Notes under the pieces: model-generated
Database searches by the model: none
Told to the model about the DNA's origin: nothing
The model's input: only the letters and a program-made list of their open reading frames with translations
Shown here: in pieces, positions 46,699 through 57,732 of the stretch
How the letters are laid out: each line of letters begins with the position of its first letter
Numbering within the stretch: position 1 is the first letter of the stretch
Position numbers and translations under genes: made by a program
Assembly (NCBI GenBank): GCA_029204225.1
Contig: CM055107.1
Span: forward strand, 8,363,472 to 8,427,471
Length of the DNA stretch: 64,000 nucleotides
Source: Diphasiastrum complanatum
Lineage: Eukaryota; Streptophyta; Lycopodiopsida; Lycopodiales; Lycopodiaceae
Direction of reading: 5' to 3'

Positions 46699-47495
46699 AG
46701 AATTTAGCCCTGCTTGTCTCCTTGATCTCTCTTCTTCTTGTAGCAGTCATTTGCAAAGTGCCCTTTGATGCCACAATAGAAGCACTTGAGCTTTGATCTA
46801 TCTTTCCTTTTGCCATTTGAAAAAGCCTCCTCTTAATCTTGCCCTTTAGACCACTTGCTTTTGCTTTTGCCCTTGAATTCGCCCTTGATGAACATAGCCT
46901 CCTCTCCAACTTGAGATGTCAATGAAAATCCACCTCTTGCTTGAAGCCTATATTCTTCACTTATCAAGATCTCTTGAAGATCAATCAAACTTGGCAAAGT
47001 TCTTTGAAATGACAAGACTTTGAACAATATTAGCATGAGCATCCAACAATCCATTAAGAATAACTTGAACAAGCTCTCCTTAATGCTCTCATCAATGCAA
47101 ACTAACTCATCATTCAAAGTTTTCCCTCTCAAAATAAAAGTATTTGGACTTTCTTCACTCTTTTGCAAACAAGAAAAGATTTGTCTTCTTAGAGTCAACA
47201 CTCTAGAAGTAGACTTGGATTCTTCTTCAATGAATCCCAAGCATCCTTTGATGAAGTACTCTTACCAACTTCCTTAACAACTCATTGGTAACATTCATCT
47301 TTGTCATGTGTAGAGCCCTTTTGGCCCTCTTGTCATACCTCATTTGATCTTGTTGTGTTGCTAGTCTCTCCTCCAAACCTACAACAATATCCAAAACATG
47401 ATTCATCTCAAGAAGTGATTCCATCCTCACTTTCCACAATGAATAGTTAGCCTATCATTGGCTTCCAACATTGACTCCACTTGATGTAGCCATGT
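46699..47495 (-). pseudogene. gag: copia A copy 2 gag
   Basis: Three frames are needed: 47227-47439 (MWKVRMESLLEMNHVLDIVV), 46833-47240 (SKSTSRVLTLRRQIFSCLQK) and 46697-46909. Each matches copy 1's gag. The zinc-knuckle nucleotides (LKCFYCGIKGHFANDC in the right frame) are at about 46740-46790 and keep the first Cys that copy 1 has lost. A 4-codon deletion and several frameshifts are present. Confidence 0.88.
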
Positions 47496-48056
47496 AGCAA
47501 TGACTTGATCCTCTCTTTCAATCTGTTTCAATGCACAAGGCACTCCTTTGAACAGCAATTTTTTTTTCAAAAGGAAATCACAAAGATATGAAACTTCTCA
47601 ATTATCTTCTAGCACTTATACCAAGCAGATCAACACATAGAATAATGAAATCTTGATCAACTTATGATCTATCCACAATCTAATGACTCTTGCCACTTCC
47701 TAAGATTGAAACACACGCAAGTGAAGTTCAATATCAATCTAGAGATCCAATCAAAAATAGGATTTTGACAAAATCACAAAAAATTGATTATTTCAATTTC
47801 TACATGCAATTTTCTAAAACTTGATATGCAATCTTGTAGCCACCATTTAGGCTTTTCCAATGCTCTAAAAATCGGCCAAATTCACCAAGTAATGGTGAAA
47901 TCAGAATTGATCAAGATTATAAACCTATTTTGAGTTTTGATCTACAAATGCAAGAAACTCGATTTTGGTGTAGAATCCAATCTAGCATGCTCTAGCATTG
48001 ATATATTTTCCATATCATCGGTAGATGTGATTGCTTCCTTCATAATCTGAAATAAA
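47496..48056 (-). other. copia A copy 2 leader
   Basis: Matches 15.61-16.2 kb of copy 1 through the whole leader. Non-coding. Confidence 0.85.
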
Positions 48057-48069
48057 AGCTTCGATACCA
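48057..48069 (-). promoter_or_regulatory. Mutated primer-binding site of copia A copy 2
   Basis: On the minus strand it reads TGGTATCGAAGCT, near the TGGTATCAGAGC consensus with changes in the middle. The position next to the LTR end agrees with copy 1. Confidence 0.7.
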
Positions 48070-48709
48070 TGTGAAGCATTTCAAATCAATTAAGATCCAA
48101 ATTCATAAAATGATCTTGAGTTTAGAAAGAAAACAAATCACCAATCTTGCCAATGTAGAAAAACCAACATCTACACTATGAATGAGATGCAAAATCTAAT
48201 AGATCTTGATCAAACATCAATAAAAACATAAAGTAATGTTGCTTTCTATAGAAGAATAGTATGCTACTATAATTTATATGTTGGATCTGAAAATAGCATT
48301 TAGTGAACATTCTACACACAAAATTGCAAGATATCACAAGTATAGTGCACCAATAGATAGTAGAACCCAAGAGAAGCATGTATAAGCATGAATGAGATAA
48401 GAGAGAGAGAATGTCTTCTCTTCCCATGAGTTACATACTTTTATAACAGGTCCAAACCTAAATTCAAACTTTGGTTTCCCTCTATAATGAAAACCCTACT
48501 GATTAGATTCAATGTACCTACTACTGAAATTGAATCTCTCCAAAATTCTTGTTCTATAGTTTTCCACACTTTCCAAAAGTGTTTATTCAAATGCTTTTAG
48601 ACTAATGTAACTTTGAAAAGTCAAACTCTAATTCTAATATAAAAATTGGCCTCAATTGCCAAATAAACAAATATGACCAAAATAGCAAAACGAGTTGAAA
48701 TCTTTCACA
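48070..48709 (-). repeat. 5' LTR of copia A copy 2 (640 bp)
   Basis: It starts TGTGAAGCATTTC and ends AAATCTTTCACA, and is collinear with the copy 1 LTR, including the TATAAAAG box (48437-48445). Confidence 0.9.
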
Positions 48710-49134
48710 ATCACCAACACATGCAAGCTCCATATTATATTGTTTGACCCTCAAAACATAATTTTTAGCACTCTCATCACTCTTTTGAAAACTTTGAAGG
48801 ATTTTGTTTCTAAGAGTGAGGATTCTAGAAGTGTTTTTGGACTCATAAATAGCTTGTAAAGTATCCCAAGCCTCCTTGGCCAAGACACATGCTCCAATTT
48901 CTCTCAAGAGTTCATTGGACACATTCAATTTGATGTAATGGAGAGCCAAACTTGCTCTTTTCTTGAACTTTATGGATTTTTGAGGCACTTGAGGCTCCTC
49001 CTCATTGCCAACAAGCACAATATCCATAATTTCTTAAAGTACCACAATAGATTCCATCCTAACCTTCCGAATAGAATAGTTGGAGGAATTCAACCTTTCA
49101 CTTGCCTCCAGTAGGTACCCCCTATTGATGCCAT
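48710..49134 (-). pseudogene. gag: copia D gag N-terminal half
   Basis: The frame 48602-49027 begins MDIVLVGNEEEPQVPQKSIK and contains LHYIKLNVSNELLREIGACV, WDTLQAIYESKNTSRILTL and NYVLRVKQYNMELACVGD. Downstream codons belong to the inserted LTR. The start lies upstream near 49134 in another frame (ERLNSSNYSIRKVRMESI). Confidence 0.88.
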
Positions 49135-49140
49135 GATGAG

Positions 49141-50046
49141 ACAAATGAAAATGTACACAAAGTACAACCTTTGAAATGACTCTACAAAGTGATTTTGTGA
49201 TTCATAAAAGCCTAGGCTTGAACAAATCAAAGATCTAGCAAGATCTACACAAGATCTCTAGCACAAGTCCTAGAATCAATCTTCACCAAAAGGTTTTCTT
49301 GTACACAAAGTACACACATGTGAACAGACTCCAATAGTGATTTTGTGACCCTAGAAACACTATATTTAAACACATCAAAAATCTAAAATATCTACCAAAG
49401 ATCTAGATCACAAACATAGGAATCACATCAAAATCTAGCCAATTGAAAATTAGGCCTTGCCTTGATCACCAAAATCAAAGCACAACAAATTTTCACCAAA
49501 CCATACCAGATTCAAATCCAATCACCCCTATTGGACTCCACAAAGACCAATGAATCTAACTCTTTATAGCTGGAATGTATTTGAAAAGATTTGATTACAA
49601 ACAATGTCCTAGATCCTTGTCACTTGACTAGAATTGAGAGATCCTTTCACTTTTGGACATAACACTCAAAATCAACCATAAAGATCTAGAAAACACCAGG
49701 TGGGTACACCTACCTACCCTCAAACATTGGATCCATACATCAACAACACTTGAGGGCTTGGTCTTCTCAAATTACACTTTGATGCTCTTTCCAACAAATG
49801 TCTACTTGGGCTAAATGGATCAAAGATGAGTTTGCTACAAAATTTCAAAGTGGATGCAACTCACATGTGGCTTGTACTTTCCATACATCAAATTCTCACA
49901 TATGATCCAAGAAATCACTCAAAACAAACAATCATTAGCCAATTTGAAGCTAGAAGACAATTGGGATGCAAGAGCACTCTCAAACCTAGAATTTTCATTC
50001 AAGATCTTGCTTCATGGAGATCAAACTTCATGCATGAATGTACATA
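49141..50046 (-). other. copia D leader with imperfect tandem duplication
   Basis: Two roughly 150-bp stretches (about 49150-49300 and 49308-49440) share the order GTACACAAAGTACA, AGTGATTTTGTGA, ACATCAAA(A/G)ATCTA and CAAGATCT/AGATCTAGATCAC, indicating an old tandem duplication. No coding motif. Confidence 0.6.
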
Positions 50047-50059
50047 GGCTCTGATACCA
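50047..50059 (-). promoter_or_regulatory. Primer-binding site of copia D
   Basis: On the minus strand it reads TGGTATCAGAGCC, a perfect initiator-Met type site, touching the LTR remnant that starts TGTCAAAAATTGAG at 50060. Confidence 0.85.
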
Positions 50060-50217
50060 TGTCAAAAATTGAGACTTGAGGACCATGCAAAGATCTACAA
50101 TGACCTCCATTCATGTGGGGTTTCACAAGATGCATCTATAATAGATCAAAATGGATTTTCAAGGGCTATCTATCAAGCTTTGAATCAAGGCAAGAGCTCA
50201 TCTACAACAAAAGTTAT

Positions 50218-50854
50218 GATCATCCGGATGATCTGTAGATTTCAAACTTAAAGTTGTTTCCAACTTTTCAAATACTGCTTGCCAAAAATTCCCAGTGAAT
50301 TTTGGGTCACGGTCATTGACAATATCGCAAGGCAGCCCGTACAGTCGAAAAAGCTTCTCAACAAACAGTTGAGCTAGTTCTGAAGTTTTAACAGTAGTTT
50401 TCGTTGGGATAAATTGAGAAAACTTCGTAAGCCTGTCAACAATGATCCAAACCGAAACGTGGCCTTTCCCTATATGTGGAAGCCCGACCACAAAATCCAT
50501 AGATATACTTTTCCACTTTCTGGTAGGAATATCTAAAGGATGTAATAGGCCACTAGCTTTTAGCCTCTCTGCTTTATTTAACTGGCACTTGGTACATTCA
50601 AGTACATAGGCCTCTACCTGACTTTTCATCTTAGGCCACCAAAATTGCCTTCGAACTAAGTCAAGTGTTCTTTGTATACCCGGATGTCCTATGCATGGAC
50701 TATCACGACACTCATGCAAGATTTGGGCCCTTAAAGTGCCATTCTCCGGTACACACACCTTTCCTTTACGAAACAAAATCATGTTTCGAATTAGGAAATC
50801 CGTTCCAGTCTTTCCCTGATTCGAGAAATATTGCAAACTTGAATCGACCCCCAA
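50218..50854 (-). pseudogene. gypsy K copy 2 integrase, C-terminally truncated
   Basis: Zinc-binding HHCC: HECRDSPCIGHPGIQRT and CTKCQLNKAERLK. Catalytic Asp contexts are KSISMDFVVGLPHIGKG and DIVNDRDPKFTGNFW. The frame reaches LETTLSLKSTDHP and then leaves the family exactly where the catalytic Glu segment should follow. The junction with the copia D LTR is at about 50217. The listed Met at 50854 is internal: the linker from RNase H continues upstream with frameshifts. Confidence 0.93.
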
Positions 50855-51440
50855 AAGTACTCGTTGCCAATACTTTCCAAAAAAAAAGAATCGGACTCAT
50901 ATAGTCCTTGAAGAGACTGAAACAACTCCAGTTCTATAATAGTAAAGCACAACTGATTAATAACCGGTAACCGACTCAAAGCATCCGCTAGAGTATTTTG
51001 ACTTCCTTTACAATAACGTATAGAAAAGTCAAAGATTTGCATCAGCTCAGCCCATCTAGCTTGCCTCCCCTTTAAATCTGTAGCATCACAGAAATATCGA
51101 AGAGTCTGATAATCCGTCAAAAATTCAAATCTGGCTCCATACAAATAATGTCGTCAAATTTTCAAGGAATGAACAATTGCAAACTGTTCCTTCTCATAGG
51201 TACAATACCTAGACTGAACAGGATTGAGTTTCTTGCTTTCATAAGCCACAAGATGTCCATCCTGCATCAAAACAGCTCCAATAGCATAATCATTGGCCTT
51301 GGTCCTAACCACAAAAGTCTTATTAGGATTACCAATGACTAGTATTGGTGCCGAGTGACACTTTTCTTAAGCAACTCAAAACAATTATTCATATCCTCCG
51401 TCCACACCACTAGTGGACTCTTAGCCCTCCGGCTTAGCTT
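50855..51440 (-). pseudogene. gypsy K copy 2 RNase H
   Basis: YGARFEFLTDYQTLRYFCDA, RWAELMQIFDFSIRYCKGSQ and NTLADALSRLPVIN (frame 50791-51144). Upstream in other frames it contains the TDAS-like region (KTFVVRTKANDYAIGAVLMQ) with Asp changed to Asn or Lys. Frameshifts lie at about 51145 and 51350. Confidence 0.87.
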
Positions 51441-51866
51441 CTTATAGCCTTTCAAGGCCTGGGTAAGAAGAAATGCCAATCGAGCAAATTGGAAACTATG
51501 CCGACGGAAAAATCCCACAAAACTCAAGAAAGACTTGATTTTCCTAACTGTGGTGAGGATAGGCCAATCAATAACCCTGTGGATATGATCAGCCTCAATC
51601 TCCACCCCCCGTTCGAAAATCTTATGCCCCAAGTAGAACAATTCCTTAGCAAAAAAGTCACACTTAGACTCCTTGGCAAAGAGCTTTTCCCTTTTTAGAA
51701 TGTCCAAGACAATCCTAAGATGTTCTTTATGTTCCACCAAAGTCTTACTGAACACTAGGATATCATCTACGAGTACCACTACGAATCTTTCCAAATATGG
51801 CCTGAACAAATCGTTCATCATTTGTTGGAAAGTTGCCGGTGCATTGGTCAAACCAAAAGGCAACAT
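51339..51866 (-). pseudogene. pol: gypsy K copy 2 RT, C-terminal part
   Basis: MLPFGLTNAPATFQQMMNDL, then RFVVVLVDDILVFSKT (VDD in place of LDD, catalytic pair kept), FFAKELFYLGHKIFERGVEI and IKSFLSFVGFFRRHS. The N-terminal RT with the first catalytic Asp is deleted just upstream of MLPFG, at about 51870. Copy 1 (10.14-10.78 kb) keeps that part. Confidence 0.92.
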
Positions 51867-51869
51867 AAA

Positions 51870-52378
51870 TAAACTTTAAAATCAAAATTCTTCATAATAA
51901 AATTAAGTTCCTGTTTAGAATAAGGGTTAACATTTTTAGTGTCAACACTTAAACTAGCCTTGATCTTAATTAAAGAATTCTCATGCATAAAAGATAAAGA
52001 TTTCTCAACAAAATCAATTCTCAATTATTTGTTCTTATCAAAATGCCATTGTTGCCCAAGAACAATATCTACATTAGCTAATTGAACAACATGGAATTCT
52101 AGTTTTTCAGAATAATCCTGAATGTGCAATTCTACATCAGGAACAATAAAATCCATCAAATCGGAATTACTTCCCGATGCCATTGTCACACGGTAATTTT
52201 TCTCATTTTTTCTGGTAGGAAGGTTTAGCGTTTGCACCAAATTTACATTAATAAAGTTATGAGTGGATCCCGTGTCAAAAAGAACATTAACAACTTGATC
52301 ATCAACTTTACTTTTAATGCAAATAAGGTCATTAGGACCAAAAACTAAAGAACTAAGGAAACAAACATCCCATCTCAT
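51870..52378 (-). pseudogene. gypsy K copy 2 aspartic protease
   Basis: Frame 52025-52378 contains GPNDLICIKSKVDDQVVNVL, the active site LFDTGSTHNFINVNLV, and C-terminal VDIVLGQQWHFDKN, where a typical protease ends with LGxxWL. A stop at 52025 is followed by protease-RT linker in the same frame (RIDFVEKSLSFMHENSLIK) up to the deletion at 51870. This domain looks complete. Confidence 0.9.
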
Positions 52379-53304
52379 TACTTCGAGATAGATTACCTGA
52401 GGTTAAAGCTTGTTTTTTGACGCAATCACGTGCAAGGTGACCCTCGCCATTGCACTTGAAGCATAGGTTTTTCTTACGAGCTTCAGTATCATTGCCACCA
52501 TGATGATTTTTAAAGTTTTTCTTGGTTTTCTTAGGATTGTTGGAATTGGGATGTGTTTCATTAACAACTTCCCTATCCTTCCTCTTAAATTGAAAACCTT
52601 TTTTCTGCTCATTAGGTTGTTGACCCCTAGGTGGCTTAGGTGTGTCATCAAAGTATTTTGCAGCCCTAATAGCATCTTCTAGGGTTTTTGGATGGTTCCT
52701 ACGAACATCCACTTGATAATCTTTTGGTAACCCATCAATGAACATTAACATTTGTACCTTAGGCGGAATTTCACTATAAAGTGGATTCAGGTACTCATGA
52801 AAATCTTGAATAATTTGTTCCAAACCTTTATTCATTGTTATATGACTCAACTTTTGAAAATGTTCATAGTCATCTAACTATGGTAGGAAGTATTTCCTAA
52901 ATACTATGCAAAAATCTTCCCATGTACAAGGTTGATTGCCTTTTGCAACTAGGGCATCCCTCCATACTAATTAGGGCTCTTCCTTCAAGGAACATGGTCA
53001 CAATGGATAACTTCTCAGATTCAAAAAATTGGTTCATGGCAAAGTACTTGTTCCAAACATTTAGCCAAGAACTTCCCACTTGTGAGTTCCTATCTTTCTT
53101 CTCCCCCTTAAACACTTTTACAAGAGGTGGAACTACATGCTCCTTTTGATTGGCTAACCTAGACTCTAAGTCTTGGTTTCTTTGATTAGTTTCAAGAAGC
53201 TGCTTATTAGTGGTTTGAATTTGTTGGTATAAAAGTTCAAGAGCTTGTGTCACATTGGATGGGTTTGATATATCAAATGTTGGGTTTTCATTGGTTTGAT
53301 CCAT
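52353..53304 (-). pseudogene. gag: gypsy K copy 2 gag
   Basis: Two frames: 52897-53304 (MDQTNENPTFDISNPSNVTQ, with a helical Gln-rich segment and VVPPLVKVFKGEKKD, followed by the capsid start) and 52353-52850 (MSHITMNKGLEQIIQDFHEY, then IDGLPKDYQVDVRRNHPKTL, the knuckle CFKCNGEGHLARDC and CVKKQ). A shift with a stop near 52875 separates them. Confidence 0.9.
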
Positions 53305-54241
53305 TGGGGTTGCTTGTGTGTTTTCCTGTTATGCAAATACAACAACAAGTGCTCAAATTAGAATGATAGAAATGCATCAATTTTTACATCCAATGCAAAT
53401 AAAAAGCATTTACTTCTATTCATTCAATCTTATTGTTTGTAAGCTCAATCCAAGTCTACTATTTTCAAGTTTAATCCAAGCTTAAGAGGAAAACAACAAC
53501 AAGTTACATTTGCCTTAATCAAAAAGAAAAATGAAAACCAAATCTTTATGTAAACTTCAATTAACTAATCCAAACTAATGTTTACATAAAGTTCCCATTC
53601 CCATTCCAATTCTATTTATCATTTCAAAAGCAACCAAAGTTTTCACATTTTCACTATTCTAGATTTCCAAAGAATTTCAAAATGACAAAAAATAGAATTT
53701 TAAAACTTGTTTTATGCACAAAGTTAGACTACCATTCCCTTCCTAAATTGTCATCTTCATGAAACTAGGAGATAGAAAGGTGTAACTATTGAAGGTTGAA
53801 TGAAAACTTCACTTTTCGGATCTGATTTTCAGATTTACAGGTCTGAAAAATAGAACTTCAAAATGAATATCAAAACTTCAAACACTTCATTTATGCAAAA
53901 AAAACACTAGTTTTGATCAAAACACATAGCTAGAATCAATTTTTTTGTCAAAAAAAGTTTGTGTATGTAGAGGAAGACTTCCTCTACCCATCCCACAAAT
54001 CTTTTTTTAGAACTTCTAAAAACCCAAAGCCCACTTTAAAACTTCTCTAACATGATAAAAAATCAGCCCCTAATCAATTCTATAAGCATCACTACTCTCT
54101 TCCAAAGAGAACTAGATTCATTGGGTACTTCAACTACAAGCTTCCTACAACTAGAAAAGCCTATAATCTTTCCCAAAAAAAATTTAGTTAGTGATCTTAA
54201 TAGAACTTGAAGAAGGTTAAAAAAGTTACTATCCTTTGTCT
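53305..54241 (-). other. gypsy K copy 2 leader
   Basis: AT-rich non-coding leader. The 987 bp between TATGCAAAAA words at 52905 and 53892 (gag N-terminus plus part of the leader) are those missing in copy 1. Confidence 0.8.
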
Positions 54242-54254
54242 AGCTCTGATACCA
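54242..54254 (-). promoter_or_regulatory. Primer-binding site of gypsy K copy 2
   Basis: On the minus strand it reads TGGTATCAGAGCT, identical to copy 1. Confidence 0.85.
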
Positions 54255-55280
54255 CTTTTACAAGTAGAGGTGAGGAAGTCCTCCAAATCCAAGGTAGAGC
54301 CTCCAAATGTCCTCCAAGCAACCTACAAGCTTTAAGATGCTCCCCAACTCCAAGCTATGATGCCTCCACCTGCAAGTAAGGATCTACAAGCCTCCAAGGA
54401 TCTCTCCTCCACCTGTGTCCCTACTCTTTAAGCACAAAGATAGATAACAAGCTGGACTCAAGTATTCACCACCCAACCATAGCTAGATCCAAGCTCCAAG
54501 CAAGACCTATCTAGCACCCCCTTGCTAACCATAAACAAATCACAAGCTACCACAACACTCCATAGCATTCTCAAGATCCAAACCCTACTTATTTCCCATA
54601 CCATAAGCAAGATCCAAACCTCAAGCATACTACCACAAGAAAGCACTCTACACACTAGTAGCAACATTAAAGCATAAGCAAAGCAAACAAGAGAGATCTC
54701 CCCCTCCCAATGGGCGCCCTACTACCCTCATATAGATGGCCCATGGACCCCTCCAATGCACTATGGAGTTCCATGCTCATCCAATGAGAGAGAGAGAAGC
54801 CTAGGGGAGTTAAAGAATCTCCAAGAGCCTCCATAGGCTTATGGAATGTCAAGAGACTCCTTCCATAACCTATGACTCTTTGAATGCCTTTCTTGTGGGA
54901 GTTGGGAACTCAATGGACATTTTAGAAGGGCGCCCTCCTACTAGGTCCCATTGCCCAAGTTGTGCAAGTATACTTTGGTCCTAGACCAATAAAGTGATAT
55001 GGTTCAAGGTTGAGACCCAAGGTTTAGAAAAATAGTCACCCAATGACTTTCTAACACCTCTCTAGGTTCCATACCTCCATCCAAGGCATAGACACCTACC
55101 TGCCCTTAACCAAGAACACTAGTACCTTAATCTAAGACACCTACCCTTAATACTAAGGGTACTCCTTATCCAAGGGTCACGTGACTCCATACCTCCAACT
55201 AAGGTATAGTCACTTGCTTGTCCTTATCCAAGGGAACATACCCTTAATCCTAAGGGTACCTTGTCATTTAGCCCCCAACA
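54255..55280 (-). repeat. 5' LTR of gypsy K copy 2 (about 1.03 kb)
   Basis: The inner edge is fixed by the PBS. The outer edge is placed at GCCCCCAACA (on the minus strand TGTTGGGGGC, a common LTR start). The inner end reads CTTGTAAAAG rather than a clean CA, so either edge may shift by a few bases. Short repeats of the words CATACCTCCA and CCTTAATCTAAG/CCTAAGGGTA occur at 55060-55260. Confidence 0.75.
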
Positions 55281-55329
55281 CTAAATGGACTATTAGGGGT
55301 CTGAAGTACTGATAGTTACATAGGTATGA

Positions 55330-55850
55330 TGTCAGAACTTGCCAATGAATTTGGAATCATGATCACTAACAATATCGTTCAACGTACCATACAACTTGAA
55401 CAACTTTTCAATGAAGAGTTGCGTAGGTTTTGAAGCTTTGACAATGATTTTTGTCGGAATAAATTGCGCCATTTTGGTAAGCCTGTCTATAGAGGTTCCT
55501 GCCAGGACTTCTTGCCAAATATGACCAAAAAACTCATCAGTCGACAAAGGTCTCGCAGAGAAAGATACAACTCGGACTGAAACTCAACAAAGCATTGCTG
55601 AATAAGCTCTCCAATCCGGCTCAAAGCATCAGTGAAATAATTCGACGTACCTTGAAAATACTTAATGTCGAATTCGAACCCCTGAATGAGTTCTGACCAA
55701 TAGGCCTTACGACCCTCAGGTCCGAGGCCATACTAATATACTTACCATTTGGTGAGATACTTAGCACCATTCAATCGGTCCATTAAGTCGTCCATCTGAG
55801 GTAAGGAAAAATGGTTTTTAATAGGCATTTTATTATTGGGGAGAGGGTTA
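55330..55850 (-). pseudogene. Scrambled gypsy pol remnant (RT, RNase H, integrase pieces)
   Basis: On the minus strand in order: NHFSLPQMDDLMDRLNGAKY (RT), GLGPEGRKAYWSELIQGFEF and FTDALSRIGELIQQCF (RNase H tail), then LSTDEFFGHIWQEVLAG joined to TSIDRLTKMAQFIPTKIIVK and LNDIVSDHDSKFIGKF (integrase). Pieces normally over 2 kb apart sit within 520 bp, so at least two internal deletions occurred. It is a different family from K, though related. Confidence 0.85.
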
Positions 55851-56110
55851 TAAACACAATGATAGGAGTGGAAATCTAGACTTGCTAAGGTTGTCAATCT
55901 TAGCTTAGGATCTGATCGTGGAATAGCCTAGATTTGTGCATTGTTCATCTTTGATACTTTTTCTCTTTTTGGTCTTTTCTTGGTTTCATTTTTTTTTTTC
56001 TAGGCATCCTTGAATTTAGATCTTCTCCTCAAGAAGTTGATCTTCTCAAGGGAGGTGAACGATGAAAGAAAGCCTACTAATGGATCTTAATGATCACTCC
56101 ATGATATTGT

Positions 56111-56114
<4 letters not shown>
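55851..56114. other. No recognisable gene
   Basis: No motif apart from T-rich stretches (for example 55989-56000). Confidence 0.45.

Positions 56115-56174
<60 letters not shown>
56115..56174. repeat. (GA)n microsatellite
   Basis: Thirty uninterrupted GA units. The + strand frame through it (56062-56274) reads as an Arg-Glu run and is not a gene. Confidence 0.97.
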
Positions 56175-56177
<3 letters not shown>

Positions 56178-56425
56178 AATGGACAAAGTTTTATTAGGAA
56201 GAGTAGAAGATGCCGCAATACAAAGGAAATGGCTCTATCTTATAGATTTGAGAGGTGAGCCCCCTTCACTCTGATTGCTACTAAAGTTCTATCAAGATCA
56301 CGATCATGACCATCAAGATCACTTTGTGGTCTTGAGGACAAGTTGTGTTTTCCAACTTAGAAACTTTACAAAAGTTAACAATTGTGCTCCATGACACTTA
56401 TTAGCCTAAGACCCAATGTTGGACT

Positions 56426-57050
56426 TGACAAAATTTCCAAATTTCACACGTGGGGAATGTCCACAAGTATGATGGATCTAATTAAGCTTTATGATTAGCA
56501 TAGTAACCTGATTCTAGATTGATTAACAAGATCTAGTTAAGAAGATATGGCTTAACCACAATCTAGCATGCTAAGCATCAGAATATGATAGCAACTAACC
56601 AATAATGAGTAAAAGTACAAGATTTCAATGTATTAGCATTAGATTCAACATGAGTTAGAGAGAGAAAGATAGAGAGATAACAAGCAAAATAGTTTAGATT
56701 CAAAATAGCATGAGATAGCTACAAAACTTTGGTTGTTCATCATTGATTGTGAGGAGAGCTACACATATTTATGGAGTTTGAGGTAGCTCAAGGTAGAACC
56801 ACATCCATCCATCATAAAATGATATCTAAAGTGACATCTAGAGTCTATGTGACATTTGTCACTTCCCATGCATGAATTTCTACCAACTTTTTCCAAGTGT
56901 TCTAGTTCTAACTAAAAAAGTACAAATCATCATGCATGTGTCCATTACACTTTGTGCATGCCTTGCATGTCACTATGGATCACTTACAATTAATGCATGT
57001 GAATTGCCACGAGTTTCTACAAGAATAATTTTGCTAATTCTACATGTACA
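56426..57050 (-). repeat. 3' LTR of copia C (625 bp)
   Basis: TGACAAAATTTCC at 56426 to ACATGTACA at 57050, aligned end to end with 61680-62305. Nearly all differences between the LTRs fall in the first 400 bp; the last 250 bp are almost identical. Confidence 0.92.
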
Positions 57051-57732
57051 AAACATCGATGTGCTCCAAGTTGATTTTCCCTACAATGAGCTTCTCTCTC
57101 ACGAAGTGATGTGCAACTTTGATATGTTTACTCCTTGCATGGAATATCGGATTGTTGGCAAGGGCTTGGGCTGAAATGTTGTTGCACATGATCATAGGTA
57201 GGTCCTCTTCCATGATTATCTTTAGCTCCACTAGCAACCTCTTGATCCAAAGCACTTCCTTTGTTGTTGTAATGAGTGCCTTGTACTCAGCTTCACATGA
57301 TGAAAGTGATACAGTATCTTGCTTTTTGGAAAGCCAAGATATCAAGTTTCCTCCAAGATATATGACATAAGCACTTGTAGATTTTCGATCTGCTCTATCA
57401 CTTGCAAAATCCGAGTCCGAATTACCAATAATAGAAAGATTTTCACTTTTATACAATAAACCAAAATCAAAAGTTGAAGATATATATCTAAGCACTCTCT
57501 TGGCCATTTTCCAATGATAAATAGTAGGATTTTGCATAGCCTGGCTCAACTTATGAATAGTAAAGCTTATGGCAGGTCTAGTTATAGTGAGCCAAATTAA
57601 GGAGCCTATAAGACTTCTAAAAAGTGCGATGTCCACGAAGGATCTTTCATCACCTTTGTTAGAGTCCTTTACATTTTGTTCCATAGGTGTTTCTATACTC
57701 TTACAATTTAACATATTGAACTTTTTTAACAT
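57040..57732 (-). pseudogene. pol: copia C RT end and RNase H
   Basis: MLKKFNMLNCKSIETPME and RSLIGSLIWLTITRPAISFT (RT/RNase H connector), GNSDSDFASDRADRKSTSAY (Asp), DTVSLSSCEAEYKALITTTK (Glu), MIMCNNISAQALANNP (Asp changed to Asn in CDN) and SKHIKVAHHFVREKLIVGKI. The frame ends NLEHIDVLYM inside the LTR; the normal C-terminal tail is deleted. Confidence 0.92.

Larger units (their letters stand above)
46699..48709 (-). mobile_element. Ty1/copia element, family A copy 2 (5' LTR and gag)
   Basis: On the minus strand: LTR (48709-48070), mutated PBS, leader, gag up to the zinc-knuckle/protease border, then cut at 46699. It is highly similar to copy 1. Its LTR abuts copia D gag at 48710, showing insertion into copia D. 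The target flank is ATCAC (48710-48714), with the partner lost. Confidence 0.9.
48710..50217 (-). mobile_element. Ty1/copia element D (partial 5' LTR, leader, gag N-terminus)
   Basis: On the minus strand: about 158 bp of LTR end (50217-50060), PBS, leader, then gag from about 49134. It is cut at 48710 by the copia A copy 2 LTR and at 50217 by gypsy K copy 2 integrase. Gag resembles those of copia C and E. Confidence 0.85.
50218..55280 (-). mobile_element. Ty3/gypsy element, family K copy 2 (5' LTR to integrase core)
   Basis: On the minus strand: LTR (55280-54255), PBS, leader, gag, protease, C-terminal RT, RNase H and integrase through the second Asp, then cut at 50217. The N-terminal half of RT is missing at about 51870. 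The integrase style (DRDPKFTGNFW) suggests a chromovirus, but the chromodomain region is lost. Confidence 0.92.

Noticed and set aside
56872-57174. 100-codon ORF repeated at 62127-62336
   Set aside because: Both copies lie in the two LTRs of copia C. Repetition comes from the LTR, not from a gene family.
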